Source of the DNA: Dichetophora obliterata
Lineage: Eukaryota > Arthropoda > Insecta > Diptera > Sciomyzidae
Direction: 5' to 3'
Assembly (NCBI GenBank): GCA_963920525.1
Contig: OY986440.1
Location: forward strand, 930,001-994,000
Length of the DNA stretch: 64,000 bases
Shown one piece after another: positions 37,444 to 52,682 of the stretch; the stretch's first letter is position 1; every line of letters begins with the position of its first letter. The notes below the pieces were generated by a model that saw only the letters and a program-made list of their open reading frames with translations, was not told where the DNA came from and did no database searches. The position numbers and the translations under genes are program-made.

Positions 37444-40400
37444 GCCACGCCCCCTCTGAAATTTTTCAACTAACGGTAATTTCGTTATTATAAAACTTTT
37501 TAGTATCGGAGATTTTTTTGTATTTAATTTTAAAAAATTTTTGTTATTTTGACATCAAAAACATTCACATATCTTCAAAATTGGAGAAATTTTCAGTATA
37601 ACGACTTTTTCATAAAACATCGTTGCCTAAGAACGAGAAAAAAACGACATGAAAATCAAAGTTTGGTCTTTCGATGCAAATATCTCCGCTGTCCATTAAT
37701 ATATTTCATTCAAATTTTTTTTGTTCAAAAGTTCAATAAAATCACTTCACAAAAATAGGTTGAACTATACCGTTAAGTCAGTGTATATATGTTTCATGAT
37801 TATGTCAAAAAAGGTCCAAAATATTGACTTTTTACTCAAAAAATGACTCAAAAATTGTTGTTGTTGTAAAAACGAAATCAATTAAAAATTGCACATCTGG
37901 CTACCTTTCATATGACATAGCATTTACTTGCAAAAATTCTTCCAGCTAAGCGCAAAAATTATTTTACTGTTTTTGTCATCAAAACAACAAGGGTACCCCC
38001 TTTGATTTTTTTCGCGAAATTTATTTTTTCCAAAATGTTGTTTTTATATTTTTTACAAAAAATTTAAGTCTCAAAAATAATTTATGTGAAAAAATTAACC
38101 CAATATCTCTTTCCAATCAAAAGTTATGGCTAAAAATCTATTTTTTCATACAACTGACTATCTATAGTAATAAAACTCATTTTCTGTTTGTTTGTTTGTT
38201 TGTTTGGCCTTTATACAAATCGAAACGGCTCAATGGATTTCTCTCAAACTAGGTATACATATTAAGTACATCCCAACTTAAAATGTTACATACTTAGTTT
38301 TTGCCACGCCCCCTCTGAAATTTTTCAACTAACGGTAATTTCGTTATTATAAAACTTTTTAGTATCGGAGATTTTTTTGTATTTAATTTTAAAAAATTTT
38401 TGTTATTTTGACATCAAAAACATTCACATATCTTCAAAATTGGAGAAATTTTCAGTATAACGACTTTTTCATAAAACATCGTTGCCTAAGAACGAGAAAA
38501 AAACGACATGAAAATCAAAGTTTGGTCTTTCGATGCAAATATCTCCGCTGTCCATTAATATATTTCATTCAAATTTTTTTTGTTCAAAAGTTCAATAAAA
38601 TCACTTCACAAAAATAGGTTGAACTGTACCGTTAAGTCAGTGTATATATGTTTCATGATTATGTCAAAAAAGGTCCAAAATATTGACTTTTTACTCAAAA
38701 AATGACTCAAAAATTGTTGTTGTTGTAAAAACGAAATCAATTAAAAATTGCACATCTGGCTATTTTTCATATGACATAGCATTTACTTGCAAAAATTCTT
38801 CCAGCTAAGCGCAAAAATTATTTTACTGTTTTTGTCATCAAAACAACAAGGGTACCCCCTTTGATTTTTTTCGCGAAATTTATTTTTTCCAAAATGTTGT
38901 TTTTATATTTTTTACAAAAAATTCAAGTCTCAAAAATAATTTATGTGAAAAAATTAACCCAATATCTCTTTCCAATCAAAAGTTATGGCTAAAAATCTAT
39001 TTTTTCATACAACTGACTATCTATAGTAATAAAACTCATTTTCTGTTTGTTTGTTTGTTTGTTTGGCCTTTATACAAATCTAAACGGCTCAATGGATTTC
39101 TCTCAAACTAGGTATACATATTAAGTACATCCCAACTTAAAATGTTACATACTTAGTTTTTGCCACGCCCCCTCTGAAATTTTTCAACTAACGGTAATTT
39201 CGTTATTATAAAACTTTTTAGTATCGGAGATTTTTTTGTATTTAATTTTAAAAAATTTTTGTTATTTTGACATCAAAAACATTCACATATCTTTAAAATT
39301 GGAGAAATTTTCAGTATAACGACTTTTTCATAAAACATCGTTGCCTAAGAACGAGAAAAAAACGACATGAAAATCAAAGTTTGGTCTTTCGATGCAAATA
39401 TCTCCGCTGTCCATTAATATATTTCATTCAAATTTTTTTTGTTCAAAAGTTCAATAAAATCACTTCACAAAAATAGGTTGAACTGTACCGTTAAGTCAGT
39501 GTATATATATTTTATGATTATGTCAAAAAAGGTCCAAAATATTGACTTTTTACTCAAAAAATGACTCAAAAATTGTTGTTGTTGTAAAAACGAAATCAAT
39601 TAAAAATTGCACATCTGGCTACCTTTCATATGACATAGCATTTACTTGCAAAAATTCTTCCAGCTAAGCGCAAAAATTATTTTACTGTTTTTGTCATCAA
39701 AACAACAAGGGTACCCCCTTTGATTTTTTTCGCGAAATTTATTTTTTCCAAAATGTTGTTTTTATATTTTTTACAAAAAATTCAAGTCTCAAAAATAATT
39801 TATGTGAAAAAATTAACCCAATATCTCTTTCCAATCAAAAGTTATGGCTAAAAATCTATTTTTTCATACAACTGACTATCTATAGTAAGTAATAAAACTC
39901 ATTTTCTGTTTGTTTGTTTGTTTGTTTGGCCTTTATACAAATCTAAACGGCTCAATGGATTTCTCTCAAACTAGGTATACATATTAAGTACATCCCAACT
40001 TAAAATGTTACATACTTAGTTTTTGCCACGCCCCCTCTGAAATTTTTCAACTAACGGTAATTTCGTTATTATAAAACTTTTTACCATCGGAGATTTTTTT
40101 GTATTTAATTTTAAAAAATTTTTGTTATTTTGACATCAAAAACATTCACATATCTTCAAAATTGGAGAAATTTTCAGTATAACGACTTTTTCATAAAACA
40201 TCGTTGCCTAAGAACGAGAAAAAAACGACATGAAAATCAAAGTTTGGTCTTTCGATGCAAATATCTCCGCTGTCCATTAATATATTTCATTCAAATTTTT
40301 TTTGTTCAAAAGTTCAATAAAATCACTTCACAAAAATAGGTTGAACTGTACCGTTAAGTCAGTGTATATATGTTTCATGATTATGTCAAAAAAGGTCCAA

Positions 40401-43400
40401 AATATTGACTTTTTACTCAAAAAATGACTCAAAAATTGTTGTTGTTGTAAAAACGAAATCAATTAAAAATTGCACATCTGGCTACCTTTCATATGACATA
40501 GCATTTACTTGCAAAAATTCTTCCAGCTAAGCGCAAAAATTATTTTACTGTTTTTGTCATCAAAACAACAAGGGTACCCCCTTTGATTTTTTTCGCGAAA
40601 TTTATTTTTTCCAAAATGTTGTTTTTATATTTTTTACAAAAAATTCAAGTCTCAAAAATAATTTATGTGAAAAAATTAACCCAATATCTCTTTCCAATCA
40701 AAAGTTATGGCTAAAAATCTATTTTTTCATACAACTGACTATCTATAGTAAGTAATAAAACTCATTTTCTGTTTGTTTGTTTGTTTGTTTGGCCTTTATA
40801 CAAATCTAAACGGCTCAATGGATTTCTCTCAAACTAGGTATACATATTAAGTACATCCCAACTTAAAATGTTACATACTTAGTTTTTGCCACGCCCCCTC
40901 TGAAATTTTTCAACTAACGGTAATTTCGTTCTTATAAATTTTTTTAGTATCGGAGATTTTTTTGTATTTAATTTTAAAAAATTTTTGTTATTTTGACATC
41001 AAAAACATTCACATATCTTCAAAATTGGAGAAATTTTCAGTATAACGACTTTTTCATAAAACATCGTTGCCTAAGAACGAGAAAAAAACGACATGAAAAT
41101 CAAAGTTTGGTCTTTCGATGCAAATATCTCCGCTGTCCATTAATATATTTCATTCAAATTTTTTTTGTTCAAAAGTTCAATAAAATCACTTCACAAAAAT
41201 AGGTTGAACTATACCGTTAAGTCAGTGTATATATGTTTCATGATTATGTCAAAAAAGGTCCAAAATATTGACTTTTTACTCAAAAAATGACTCAAAAATT
41301 GTTGTTGTTGTAAAAACGAAATCAATTAAAAATTGCACATCTGGCTACCTTTCATATGACATAGCATTTACTTGCAAAAATTCTTCCAGCTAAGCGCAAA
41401 AATTATTTTACTGTTTTTGTCATCAAAACAACAAGGGTACCCCCTTTGATTTTTTTCGCGAAATTTATTTTTTCCAAAATGTTGTTTTTATATTTTTTAC
41501 AAAAAATTTAAGTCTCAAAAATAATTTATGTGAAAAAATTAACCCAATATCTCTTTCCAATCAAAAGTTATGGCTAAAAATCTATTTTTTCATACAACTG
41601 ACTATCTATAGTAATAAAACTCATTTTCTGTTTGTTTGTTTGTTTGTTTGGCCTTTATACAAATCGAAACGGCTCAATGGATTTCTCTCAAACTAGGTAT
41701 ACATATTAAGTACATCCCAACTTAAAATGTTACATACTTAGTTTTTGCCACGCCCCCTCTGAAATTTTTCAACTAACGGTAATTTCGTTATTATAAAACT
41801 TTTTACTATCGGAGATTTTTTTGTATTTAATTTTAAAAAATTTTTGTTATTTTGACATCAAAAACATTCACATATCTTCAAAATTGGAGAAATTTTCAGT
41901 ATAACGACTTTTTCATAAAACATCGTTGCCTAAGAACGAGAAAAAAACGACATGAAAATCAAAGTTTGGTCTTTCGATGCAAATATCTCCGCTGTCCATT
42001 AATATATTTCATTCAAATTTTTTTTGTTCAAAAGTTCAATAAAATCACTTCACAAAAATAGGTTGAACTGTACCGTTAAGTCAGTGTATATATGTTTCAT
42101 GATTATGTCAAAAAAGGTCCAAAATATTGACTTTTTACTCAAAAAATGACTCAAAAATTGTTGTTGTTGTAAAAACGAAATCAATTAAAAATTGCACATC
42201 TGGCTACCTTTCATATGACATAGCATTTACTTGCAAAAATTCTTCCAGCTAAGCGCAAAAATTATTTTACTGTTTTTGTCATCAAAACAACAAGGGTACC
42301 CCCTTTGATTTTTTTCGCGAAATTTATTTTTTCCAAAATGTTGTTTTTATATTTTTTACAAAAAATTCAAGTCTCAAAAATAATTTATGTGAAAAAATTA
42401 ACCCAATATCTCTTTCCAATCAAAAGTTATGGCTAAAAATCTATTTTTTCATACAACTGACTATCTATAGTAAGTAATAAAACTCATTTTCTGTTTGTTT
42501 GTTTGTTTGTTTGTTTGGCCTTTATACAAATCTAAACGGCTCAATGGATTTCTCTCAAACTAGGTATACATATTAAGTACATCCCAACTTAAAATGTTAC
42601 ATACTTAGTTTTTGCCACGCCCCCTCTGAAATTTTTCAACTAACGGTAATTTCGTTATTATAAAACTTTTTACCATCGGAGATTTTTTTGTATTTAATTT
42701 TAAAAAATTTTTGTTATTTTGACATCAAAAACATTCACATATCTTCAAAATTGGAGAAATTTTCAGTATAACGACTTTTTCATAAAACATCGTTGCCTAA
42801 GAACGAGAAAAAAACGACATGAAAATCAAAGTTTGGTCTTTCGATGCAAATATCTCCGCTGTCCATTAATATATTTCATTCAAATTTTTTTTGTTCAAAA
42901 GTTCAATAAAATCACTTCACAAAAATAGGTTGAACTGTACCGTTAAGTCAGTGTATATATGTTTCATGATTATGTCAAAAAAGGTCCAAAATATTGACTT
43001 TTTACTCAAAAAATGACTCAAAAATTGTTGTTGTTGTAAAAACGAAATCAATTAAAAATTGCACATCTGGCTACCTTTCATATGACATAGCATTTACTTG
43101 CAAAAATTCTTCCAGCTAAGCGCAAAAATTATTTTACTGTTTTTGTCATCAAAACAACAAGGGTACCCCCTTTGATTTTTTTCGCGAAATTTATTTTTTC
43201 CAAAATGTTGTTTTTATATTTTTTACAAAAAATTCAAGTCTCAAAAATAATTTATGTGAAAAAATTAACCCAATATCTCTTTCCAATCAAAAGTTATGGC
43301 TAAAAATCTATTTTTTCATACAACTGACTATCTATAGTAATAAAACTCATTTTCTGTTTGTTTGTTTGTTTGTTTGGCCTTTATACAAATCTAAACGGCT

Positions 43401-45082
43401 CAATGGATTTCTCTCAAACTAGGTATACATATTAAGTACATCCCAACTTAAAATGTTACATACTTAGTTTTTGCCACGCCCCCTCTGAAATTTTTCAACT
43501 AACGGTAATTTCGTTATTATAAAACTTTTTAGTATCGGAGATTTTTTTGTATTTAATTTTAAAAAATTTTTGTTATTTTGACATCAAAAACATTCACATA
43601 TCTTCAAAATTGGAGAAATTTTCAGTATAACGACTTTTTCATAAAACATCGTTGCCTAAGAACGAGAAAAAAACGACATGAAAATCAAAGTTTGGTCTTT
43701 CGATGCAAATATCTCCGCTGTCCATTAATATATTTCATTCAAATTTTTTTTGTTCAAAAGTTCAATAAAATCACTTCACAAAAATAGGTTGAACTATACC
43801 GTTAAGTCAGTGTATATATGTTTCATGATTATGTCAAAAAAGGTCCAAAATATTGACTTTTTACTCAAAAAATGACTCAAAAATTGTTGTTGTTGTAAAA
43901 ACGAAATCAATTAAAAATTGCACATCTGGCTACCTTTCATATGACATAGCATTTACTTGCAAAAATTCTTCCAGCTAAGCGCAAAAATTATTTTACTGTT
44001 TTTGTCATCAAAACAACAAGGGTACCCCCTTTGATTTTTTTCGCGAAATTTATTTTTTCCAAAATGTTGTTTTTATATTTTTTACAAAAAATTCAAGTCT
44101 CAAAAATAATTTATGTGAAAAAATTAACCCAATATCTCTTTCCAATCAAAAGTTATGGCTAAAAATCTATTTTTTCATACAACTGACTATCTATAGTAAG
44201 TAATAAAACTCATTTTCTGTTTGTTTGTTTGTTTGTTTGGCCTTTATACAAATCTAAACGGCTCAATGGATTTCTCTCAAACTAGGTATACATATTAAGT
44301 ACATCCCAACTTAAAATGTTACATACTTAGTTTTTGCCACGCCCCCTCTGAAATTTTTCAACTAACGGTAATTTCGTTATTATAAAACTTTTTACCATCA
44401 GAGATTTTTTTGTATTTAATTTTAAAAAATTTTTGTTATTTTGACATCAAAAACATTCACATATCTTCAAAATTGGAGAAATTTTCAGTATAACGACTTT
44501 TTCATAAAACATCGTTGCCTAAGAACGAGAAAAAAACGACATGAAAATCAAAGTTTGGTCTTTCGATGCAAATATCTCCGCTGTCCATTAATATATTTCA
44601 TTCAAATTTTTTTTGTTCAAAAGTTCAATAAAATCACTTCACAAAAATAGGTTGAACTGTACCGTTAAGTCAGTGTATATATGTTTCATGATTATGTCAA
44701 AAAAGGTCCAAAATATTGACTTTTTACTCAAAAAATGACTCAAAAATTGTTGTTGTTGTAAAAACGAAATCAATTAAAAATTGCACATCTGGCTACCTTT
44801 CATATGACATAGCATTTACTTGCAAAAATTCTTCCAGCTAAGCGCAAAAATTATTTTACTGTTTTTGTCATCAAAAAAACAAGGGTACCCCCTTTGATTT
44901 TTTTCGCGAAATTTATTTTTTCCAAAATGTTGTTTTTATATTTTTTACAAAAAATTCAAGTCTCAAAAATAATTTATGTGAAAAAATTAACCCAATATCT
45001 CTTTCCAATCAAAAGTTATGGCTAAAAATCTATTTTTTCATACAACTGACTATCTATAGTAAGTAATAAAACTCATTTTCTG

Positions 45083-45110
45083 TTTGTTTGTTTGTTTGTT
45101 TGTTTGTTTG
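45083..45110 (+). repeat. Expanded TTTG tract (7 copies)
   Basis: Seven copies in an 871-bp monomer with AGTAAGTAAT and CAAAAAAACAAG. Seven-copy tracts with the same two markers also lie at 50272-50299, 51142-51169 and 59773-59800. Those at 20111-20138 and 25216-25243 have AGTAAGTAAT but belong to the 22-bp-deletion class. Confidence 0.93.
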
Positions 45111-46812
45111 GCCTTTATACAAATCTAAACGGCTCAATGGATTTCTCTCAAACTAGGTATACATATTAAGTACATCCCAACTTAAAATGTTACATACTTA
45201 GTTTTTGCCACGCCCCCTCTGAAATTTTTCAACTAACGGTAATTTCGTTATTATAAAACTTTTTATCATCGGAGATTTTTTTGTATTTAATTTTAAAAAA
45301 TTTTTGTTATTTTGACATCAAAAACATTCACATATCTTCAAAATTGGAGAAATTTTCAGTATAACGACTTTTTCATAAAACATCGTTGCCTAAGAACGAG
45401 AAAAAAACGACATGAAAATCAAAGTTTGGTCTTTCGATGCAAATATCTCCGCTGTCCATTAATATATTTCATTCAAATTTTTTTTGTTCAAAAGTTCAAT
45501 AAAATCACTTCACAAAAATAGGTTGAACTGTACCGTTAAGTCAGTGTATATATGTTTCATGATTATGTCAAAAAAGGTCCAAAATATTGACTTTTTACTC
45601 AAAAAATGACTCAAAAATTGTTGTTGTTGTAAAAACGAAATCAATTAAAAATTGCACATCTGGCTACCTTTCATATGACATAGCATTTACTTGCAAAAAT
45701 TCTTCCAGCTAAGCGAAAAAATTATTTTACTGTTTTTGTCATCAAAACAACAAGGGTACCCCCTTTGATTTTTTTCGCGAAATTTATTTTTTCCAAAATG
45801 TTGTTTTTATATTTTTTACAAAAAATTCAAGTCTCAAAAATAATTTATGTGAAAAAATTAACCCAATATCTCTTTCCAATCAAAAGTTATGGCTAAAAAT
45901 CTATTTTTTCATACAACTGACTATCTATAGTAATAAAACTCATTTTCTGTTTGTTTGTTTGTTTGTTTGGCCTTTATACAAATCTAAACGGCTCAATGGA
46001 TTTCTCTCAAACTAGGTATACATATTAAGTACATCCCAACTTAAAATGTTACATACTTAGTTTTTGCCACGCCCCCTCTGAAATTTTTCAACTAACGGTA
46101 ATTTCGTTATTATAAAACTTTTTACTATCGGAGATTTTTTTGTATTTAATTTTAAAAAATTTTTGTTATTTTGACATCAAAAACATTCACATATCTTCAA
46201 AATTGGAGAAATTTTCAGTATAACGACTTTTTCATAAAACATCGTTGCCTAAGAACGAGAAAAAAACGACATGAAAATCAAAGTTTGGTCTTTCGATGCA
46301 AATATCTCCGCTGTCCATTAATATATTTCATTCAAATTTTTTTTGTTCAAAAGTTCAATAAAATCACTTCACAAAAATAGGTTGAACTGTACCGTTAAGT
46401 CAGTGTATATATGTTTCATGATTATGTCAAAAAAGGTCCAAAATATTGACTTTTTACTCAAAAAATGACTCAAAAATTGTTGTTGTTGTAAAAACGAAAT
46501 CAATTAAAAATTGCACATCTGGCTACCTTTCATATGACATAGCATTTACTTGCAAAAATTCTTCCAGCTAAGCGCAAAAATTATTTTACTGTTTTTGTCA
46601 TCAAAAAAACAAGGGTACCCCCTTTGATTTTTTTCGCGAAATTTATTTTTTCCAAAATGTTGTTTTTATATTTTTTACAAAAAATTCAAGTCTCAAAAAT
46701 AATTTATGTGAAAAAATTAACCCAATATCTCTTTCCAATCAAAAGTTATGGCTAAAAATCTATTTTTTCATACAACTGACTATCTATAGTAAGTAATAAA
46801 ACTCATTTTCTG

Positions 46813-46848
46813 TTTGTTTGTTTGTTTGTTTGTTTGTTTGTTTGTTTG
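46813..46848 (+). repeat. Longest TTTG tract (9 copies)
   Basis: Nine TTTG copies, which with the AGTA duplication give the 879-bp monomer. The same monomer has the CAAAAAAACAAG variant (near 46603), which accompanies most other expanded tracts in the right half. Confidence 0.95.
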
Positions 46849-49800
46849 GCCTTTATACAAATCTAAACGGCTCAATGGATTTCTCTCAAACTAGGTATAC
46901 ATATTAAGTACATCCCAACTTAAAATGTTACATACTTAGTTTTTGCCACGCCCCCTCTGAAATTTTTCAACTAACGGTAATTTCGTTATTATAAAACTTT
47001 TTACCATCGGAGATTTTTTTGTATTTAATTTTAAAAAATTTTTGTTATTTTGACATCAAAAACATTCACATATCTTCAAAATTGGAGAAATTTTCAGTAT
47101 AACGACTTTTTCATAAAACATCGTTGCCTAAGAACGAGAAAAAAACGACATGAAAATCAAAGTTTGGTCTTTCGATGCAAATATCTCCGCTGTCCATTAA
47201 TATATTTCATTCAAATTTTTTTTGTTCAAAAGTTCAATAAAATCACTTCACAAAAATAGGTTGAACTGTACCGTTAAGTCAGTGTATATATGTTTCATGA
47301 TTATGTCAAAAAAGGTCCAAAATATTGACTTTTTACTCAAAAAATGACTCAAAAATTGTTGTTGTTGTAAAAACGAAATCAATTAAAAATTGCACATCTG
47401 GCTACCTTTCATATGACATAGCATTTACTTGCAAAAATTCTTCCAGCTAAGCGCAAAAATTATTTTACTGTTTTTGTCATCAAAACAACAAGGGTACCCC
47501 CTTTGATTTTTTTCGCGAAATTTATTTTTTCCAAAATGTTGTTTTTATATTTTTTACAAAAAATTCAAGTCTCAAAAATAATTTATGTGAAAAAATTAAC
47601 CCAATATCTCTTTCCAATCAAAAGTTATGGCTAAAAATCTATTTTTTCATACAACTGACTATCTATAGTAATAAAACTCATTTTCTGTTTGTTTGTTTGT
47701 TTGTTTGGCCTTTATACAAATCTAAACGGCTCAATGGATTTCTCTCAAACTAGGTATACATATTAAGTACATCCCAACTTAAAATGTTACATACTTAGTT
47801 TTGCCACGCCCCCTCTGAAATTTTTCAACTAACGGTAATTTCGTTATTATAAAACTTTTTAGTATCGGAGATTTTTTTGTATTTAATTTTAAAAAATTTT
47901 TGTTATTTTGACATCAAAAACATTCACATATCTTCAAAATTGGAGAAATTTTCAGTATAACGACTTTTTCATAAAACATCGTTGCCTAAGAACGAGAAAA
48001 AAACGACATGAAAATCAAAGTTTGGTCTTTCGATGCAAATATCTCCGCTGTCCATTAATATATTTCATTCAAATTTTTTTTGTTCAAAAGTTCAATAAAA
48101 TCACTTCACAAAAATAGGTTGAACTATACCGTTAAGTCAGTGTATATATGTTTCATGATTATGTCAAAAAAGGTCCAAAATATTGACTTTTTACTCAAAA
48201 AATGACTCAAAAATTGTTGTTGTTGTAAAAACGAAATCAATTAAAAATTGCACATCTGGCTACCTTTCATATGACATAGCATTTACTTGCAAAAATTCTT
48301 CCAGCTAAGCGCAAAAATTATTTTACTGTTTTTGTCATCAAAACAACAAGGGTACCCCCTTTGATTTTTTTCGCGAAATTTATTTTTTCCAAAATGTTGT
48401 TTTTATATTTTTTACAAAAAATTCAAGTCTCAAAAATAATTTATGTGAAAAAATTAACCCAATATCTCTTTCCAATCAAAAGTTATGGCTAAAAATCTAT
48501 TTTTTCATACAACTGACTATCTATAGTAATAAAACTCATTTTCTGTTTGTTTGTTTGTTTGTTTGGCCTTTATACAAATCTAAACGGCTCAATGGATTTC
48601 TCTCAAACTAGGTATACATATTAAGTACATCCCAACTTAAAATGTTACATACTTAGTTTTTGCCACGCCCCCTCTGAAATTTTTCAACTAACGGTAATTT
48701 CGTTATTATAAAACTTTTTAGTATCGGAGATTTTTTTGTATTTAATTTTAAAAAATTTTTGTTATTTTGACATCAAAAACATTCACATATCTTCAAAATT
48801 GGAGAAATTTTCAGTATAACGACTTTTTCATAAAACATCGTTGCCTAAGAACGAGAAAAAAACGACATGAAAATCAAAGTTTGGTCTTTCGATGCAAATA
48901 TCTCCGCTGTCCATTAATATATTTCATTCAAATTTTTTTTGTTCAAAAGTTCAATAAAATCACTTCACAAAAATAGGTTGAACTGTACCGTTAAGTCAGT
49001 GTATATATGTTTCATGATTATGTCAAAAAAGGTCCAAAATATTGACTTTTTACTCAAAAAATGACTCAAAAATTGTTGTTGTTGTAAAAACGAAATCAAT
49101 TAAAAATTGCACATCTGGCTATTTTTCATATGACATAGCATTTACTTGCAAAAATTCTTCCAGCTAAGCGCAAAAATTATTTTACTGTTTTTGTCATCAA
49201 AACAACAAGGGTACCCCCTTTGATTTTTTTCGCGAAATTTATTTTTTCCAAAATGTTGTTTTTATATTTTTTACAAAAAATTCAAGTCTCAAAAATAATT
49301 TATGTGAAAAAATTAACCCAATATCTCTTTCCAATCAAAAGTTATGGCTAAAAATCTATTTTTTCATACAACTGACTATCTATAGTAAGTAATAAAACTC
49401 ATTTTCTGTTTGTTTGTTTGTTTGTTTGGCCTTTATACAAATCTAAACGGCTCAATGGATTTCTCTCAAACTAGGTATACATATTAAGTACATCCCAACG
49501 TAAAATGTTACATACTTAGTTTTTGCCACGCCCCCTCTGAAATTTTTCAACTAACGGTAATTTCGTTATTATAAAACTTTTTACCATCGGAGATTTTTTT
49601 GTATTTAATTTTAAAAAATTTTTGTTATTTTGACATCAAAAACATTCACATATCTTCAAAATTGGAGAAATTTTCAGTATAACGACTTTTTCATAAAACA
49701 TCGTTGCCTAAGAACGAGAAAAAAACGACATGAAAATCAAAGTTTGGTCTTTCGATGCAAATATCTCCGCTGTCCATTAATATATTTCATTCAAATTTTT

Positions 49801-52674
49801 TTTGTTCAAAAGTTCAATAAAATCACTTCACAAAAATAGGTTGAACTGTACCGTTAAGTCAGTGTATATATGTTTCATGATTATGTCAAAAAAGGTCCAA
49901 AATATTGACTTTTTACTCAAAAAATGACTCAAAAATTGTTGTTGTTGTAAAAACGAAATCAATTAAAAATTGCACATCTGGCTACCTTTCATATGACATA
50001 GCATTTACTTGCAAAAATTCTTCCAGCTAAGCGCAAAAATTATTTTACTGTTTTTGTCATCAAAAAAACAAGGGTACCCCCTTTGATTTTTTTCGCGAAA
50101 TTTATTTTTTCCAAAATGTTGTTTTTATATTTTTTACAAAAAATTCAAGTCTCAAAAATAATTTATGTGAAAAAATTAACCCAATATCTCTTTCCAATCA
50201 AAAGTTATGGCTAAAAATCTATTTTTTCATACAACTGACTATCTATAGTAAGTAATAAAACTCATTTTCTGTTTGTTTGTTTGTTTGTTTGTTTGTTTGG
50301 CCTTTATACAAATCTAAACGGCTCAATGGATTTCTCTCAAACTAGGTATACATATTAAGTACATCCCAACTTAAAATGTTACATACTTAGTTTTTGCCAC
50401 GCCCCCTCTGAAATTTTTCAACTAACGGTAATTTCGTTATTATAAAACTTTTTACCATCGGAGATTTTTTTGTATATAATTTTAAAAAATTTTTGTTATT
50501 TTGACATCAAAAACATTCACATATCTTCAAAATTGGAGAAATTTTCAGTATAACGACTTTTTCATAAAACATCGTTGCCTAAGAACAAGAAAAAAACGAC
50601 ATGAAAATCAAAGTTTGGTCTTTCGATGCAAATATCTCCGCTGTCCATTAATATATTTCATTCAAATTTTTTTGTTCAAAAGTTCAATAAAATCACTTCA
50701 CAAAAATAGGTTGAACTGTACCGTTAAGTCAGTGTATATATGTTTCATGATTATGTCAAAAAAGGTCCAAAATATTGACTTTTTACTCAAAAAATGACTC
50801 AAAAATTGTTGTTGTTGTAAAAACGAAATCAATTAAAAATTGCACATCTGGCTACCTTTCATATGACATAGCATTTACTTGCAAAAATTCTTCCAGCTAA
50901 GCGCAAAAATTATTTTACTGTTTTTGTCATCAAAAAAACAAGGGTACCCCCTTTGATTTTTTTCGCGAAATTTATTTTTTCCAAAATGTTGTTTTTATAT
51001 TTTTTACAAAAAATTCAAGTCTCAAAAATAATTTATGTGAAAAAATTAACCCAATATCTCTTTCCAATCAAAAGTTATGGCTAAAAATCTATTTTTTCAT
51101 ACAACTGACTATCTATAGTAAGTAATAAAACTCATTTTCTGTTTGTTTGTTTGTTTGTTTGTTTGTTTGGCCTTTATACAAATCTAAACGGCTCAATGGA
51201 TTTCTCTCAAACTAGGTATACATATTAAATACATCCCAACTTAAAATGTTACATACTTAGTTTTTGCCACGCCCCCTCTGAAATTTTTCAACTAACGGTA
51301 ATTTCGTTATTATAAAACTTTTTAGTATCGGAGATTTTTTTGTATTTAATTTTAAAAAATTTTTGTTATTTTGACATCAAAAACATTCACATATCTTCAA
51401 AATTGGAGAAATTTTCAGTATAACGACTTTTTCATAAAACATCGTTGCCTAAGAACGAGAAAAAAACGACATGAAAATCAAAGTTTGGTCTTTCGATGCA
51501 AATATCTCCGCTGTCCATTAATATATTTCATTCAAATTTTTTTTGTTCAAAAGTTCAATAAAATCACTTCACAAAAATAGGTTGAACTGTACCGTTAAGT
51601 CAGTGTATATATGTTTCATGATTATGTCAAAAAAGGTCCAAAATATTGACTTTTTACTCAAAAAATGACTCAAAAATTGTTGTTGTTGTAAAAACGAAAT
51701 CAATTAAAAATTGCACATCTGGCTACCTTTCATATGACATAGCATTTACTTGCAAAAATTCTTCCAGCTAAGCGCAAAAATTATTTTACTGTTTTTGTCA
51801 TCAAAACAACAAGGGTACCCCCTTTGATTTTTTTCGCGAAATTTATTTTTTCCAAAATGTTGTTTTTATATTTTTTACAAAAAATTCAAGTCTCAAAAAT
51901 AATTTATGTGAAAAAATTAACCCAATATCTCTTTCCAATCAAAAGTTATGGCTAAAAATCTATTTTTTCATACAACTGACTATCTATAGTAATAAAACTC
52001 ATTTTCTGTTTGTTTGTTTGTTTGTTTGGCCTTTATACAAATCTAAACGGCTCAATGGATTTCTCTCAAACTAGGTATACATATTAAGTACATCCCAACT
52101 TAAAATGTTACATACTTAGTTTTTGCCACGCCCCCTCTGAAATTTTTCAACTAACGGTAATTTCGTTATTATAAAACTTTTTACCATCGGAGATTTTTTT
52201 GTATTTAATTTTAAAAAATTTTTGTTATTTTGACATCAAAAACATTCACATATCTTCAAAATTGGAGAAATTTTCAGTATAACGACTTTTTCATAAAACA
52301 TCGTTGCCTAAGAACGAGAAAAAAACGACATGAAAATCAAAGTTTGGTCTTTCGATGCAAATATCTCCGCTGTCCATTAATATATTTCATTCAAATTTTT
52401 TTTGTTCAAAAGTTCAATAAAATCACTTCACAAAAATAGGTTGAACTATACCGTTAAGTCAGTGTATATATGTTTCATGATTATGTCAAAAAAGGTCCAA
52501 AATATTGACTTTTTACTCAAAAAATGACTCAAAAATTGTTGTTGTTGTAAAAACGAAATCAATTAAAAATTGCACATCTGGCTACCTTTCATATGACATA
52601 GCATTTACTTGCAAAAATTCTTCCAGCTAAGCGCAAAAATTATTTTACTGTTTTTGTCATCAAAACAACAAGGG

Positions 52675-52682
52675 TACCTACC
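52675..52682 (+). repeat. TACC duplication at the KpnI site
   Basis: GGGTACCTACCCCC replaces the usual GGGTACCCCC, a 4-bp tandem duplication of TACC. It recurs only at 56990-56997, 4315 bp (five monomers) downstream, and so marks a shared higher-order origin of these two monomers. Confidence 0.9.
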
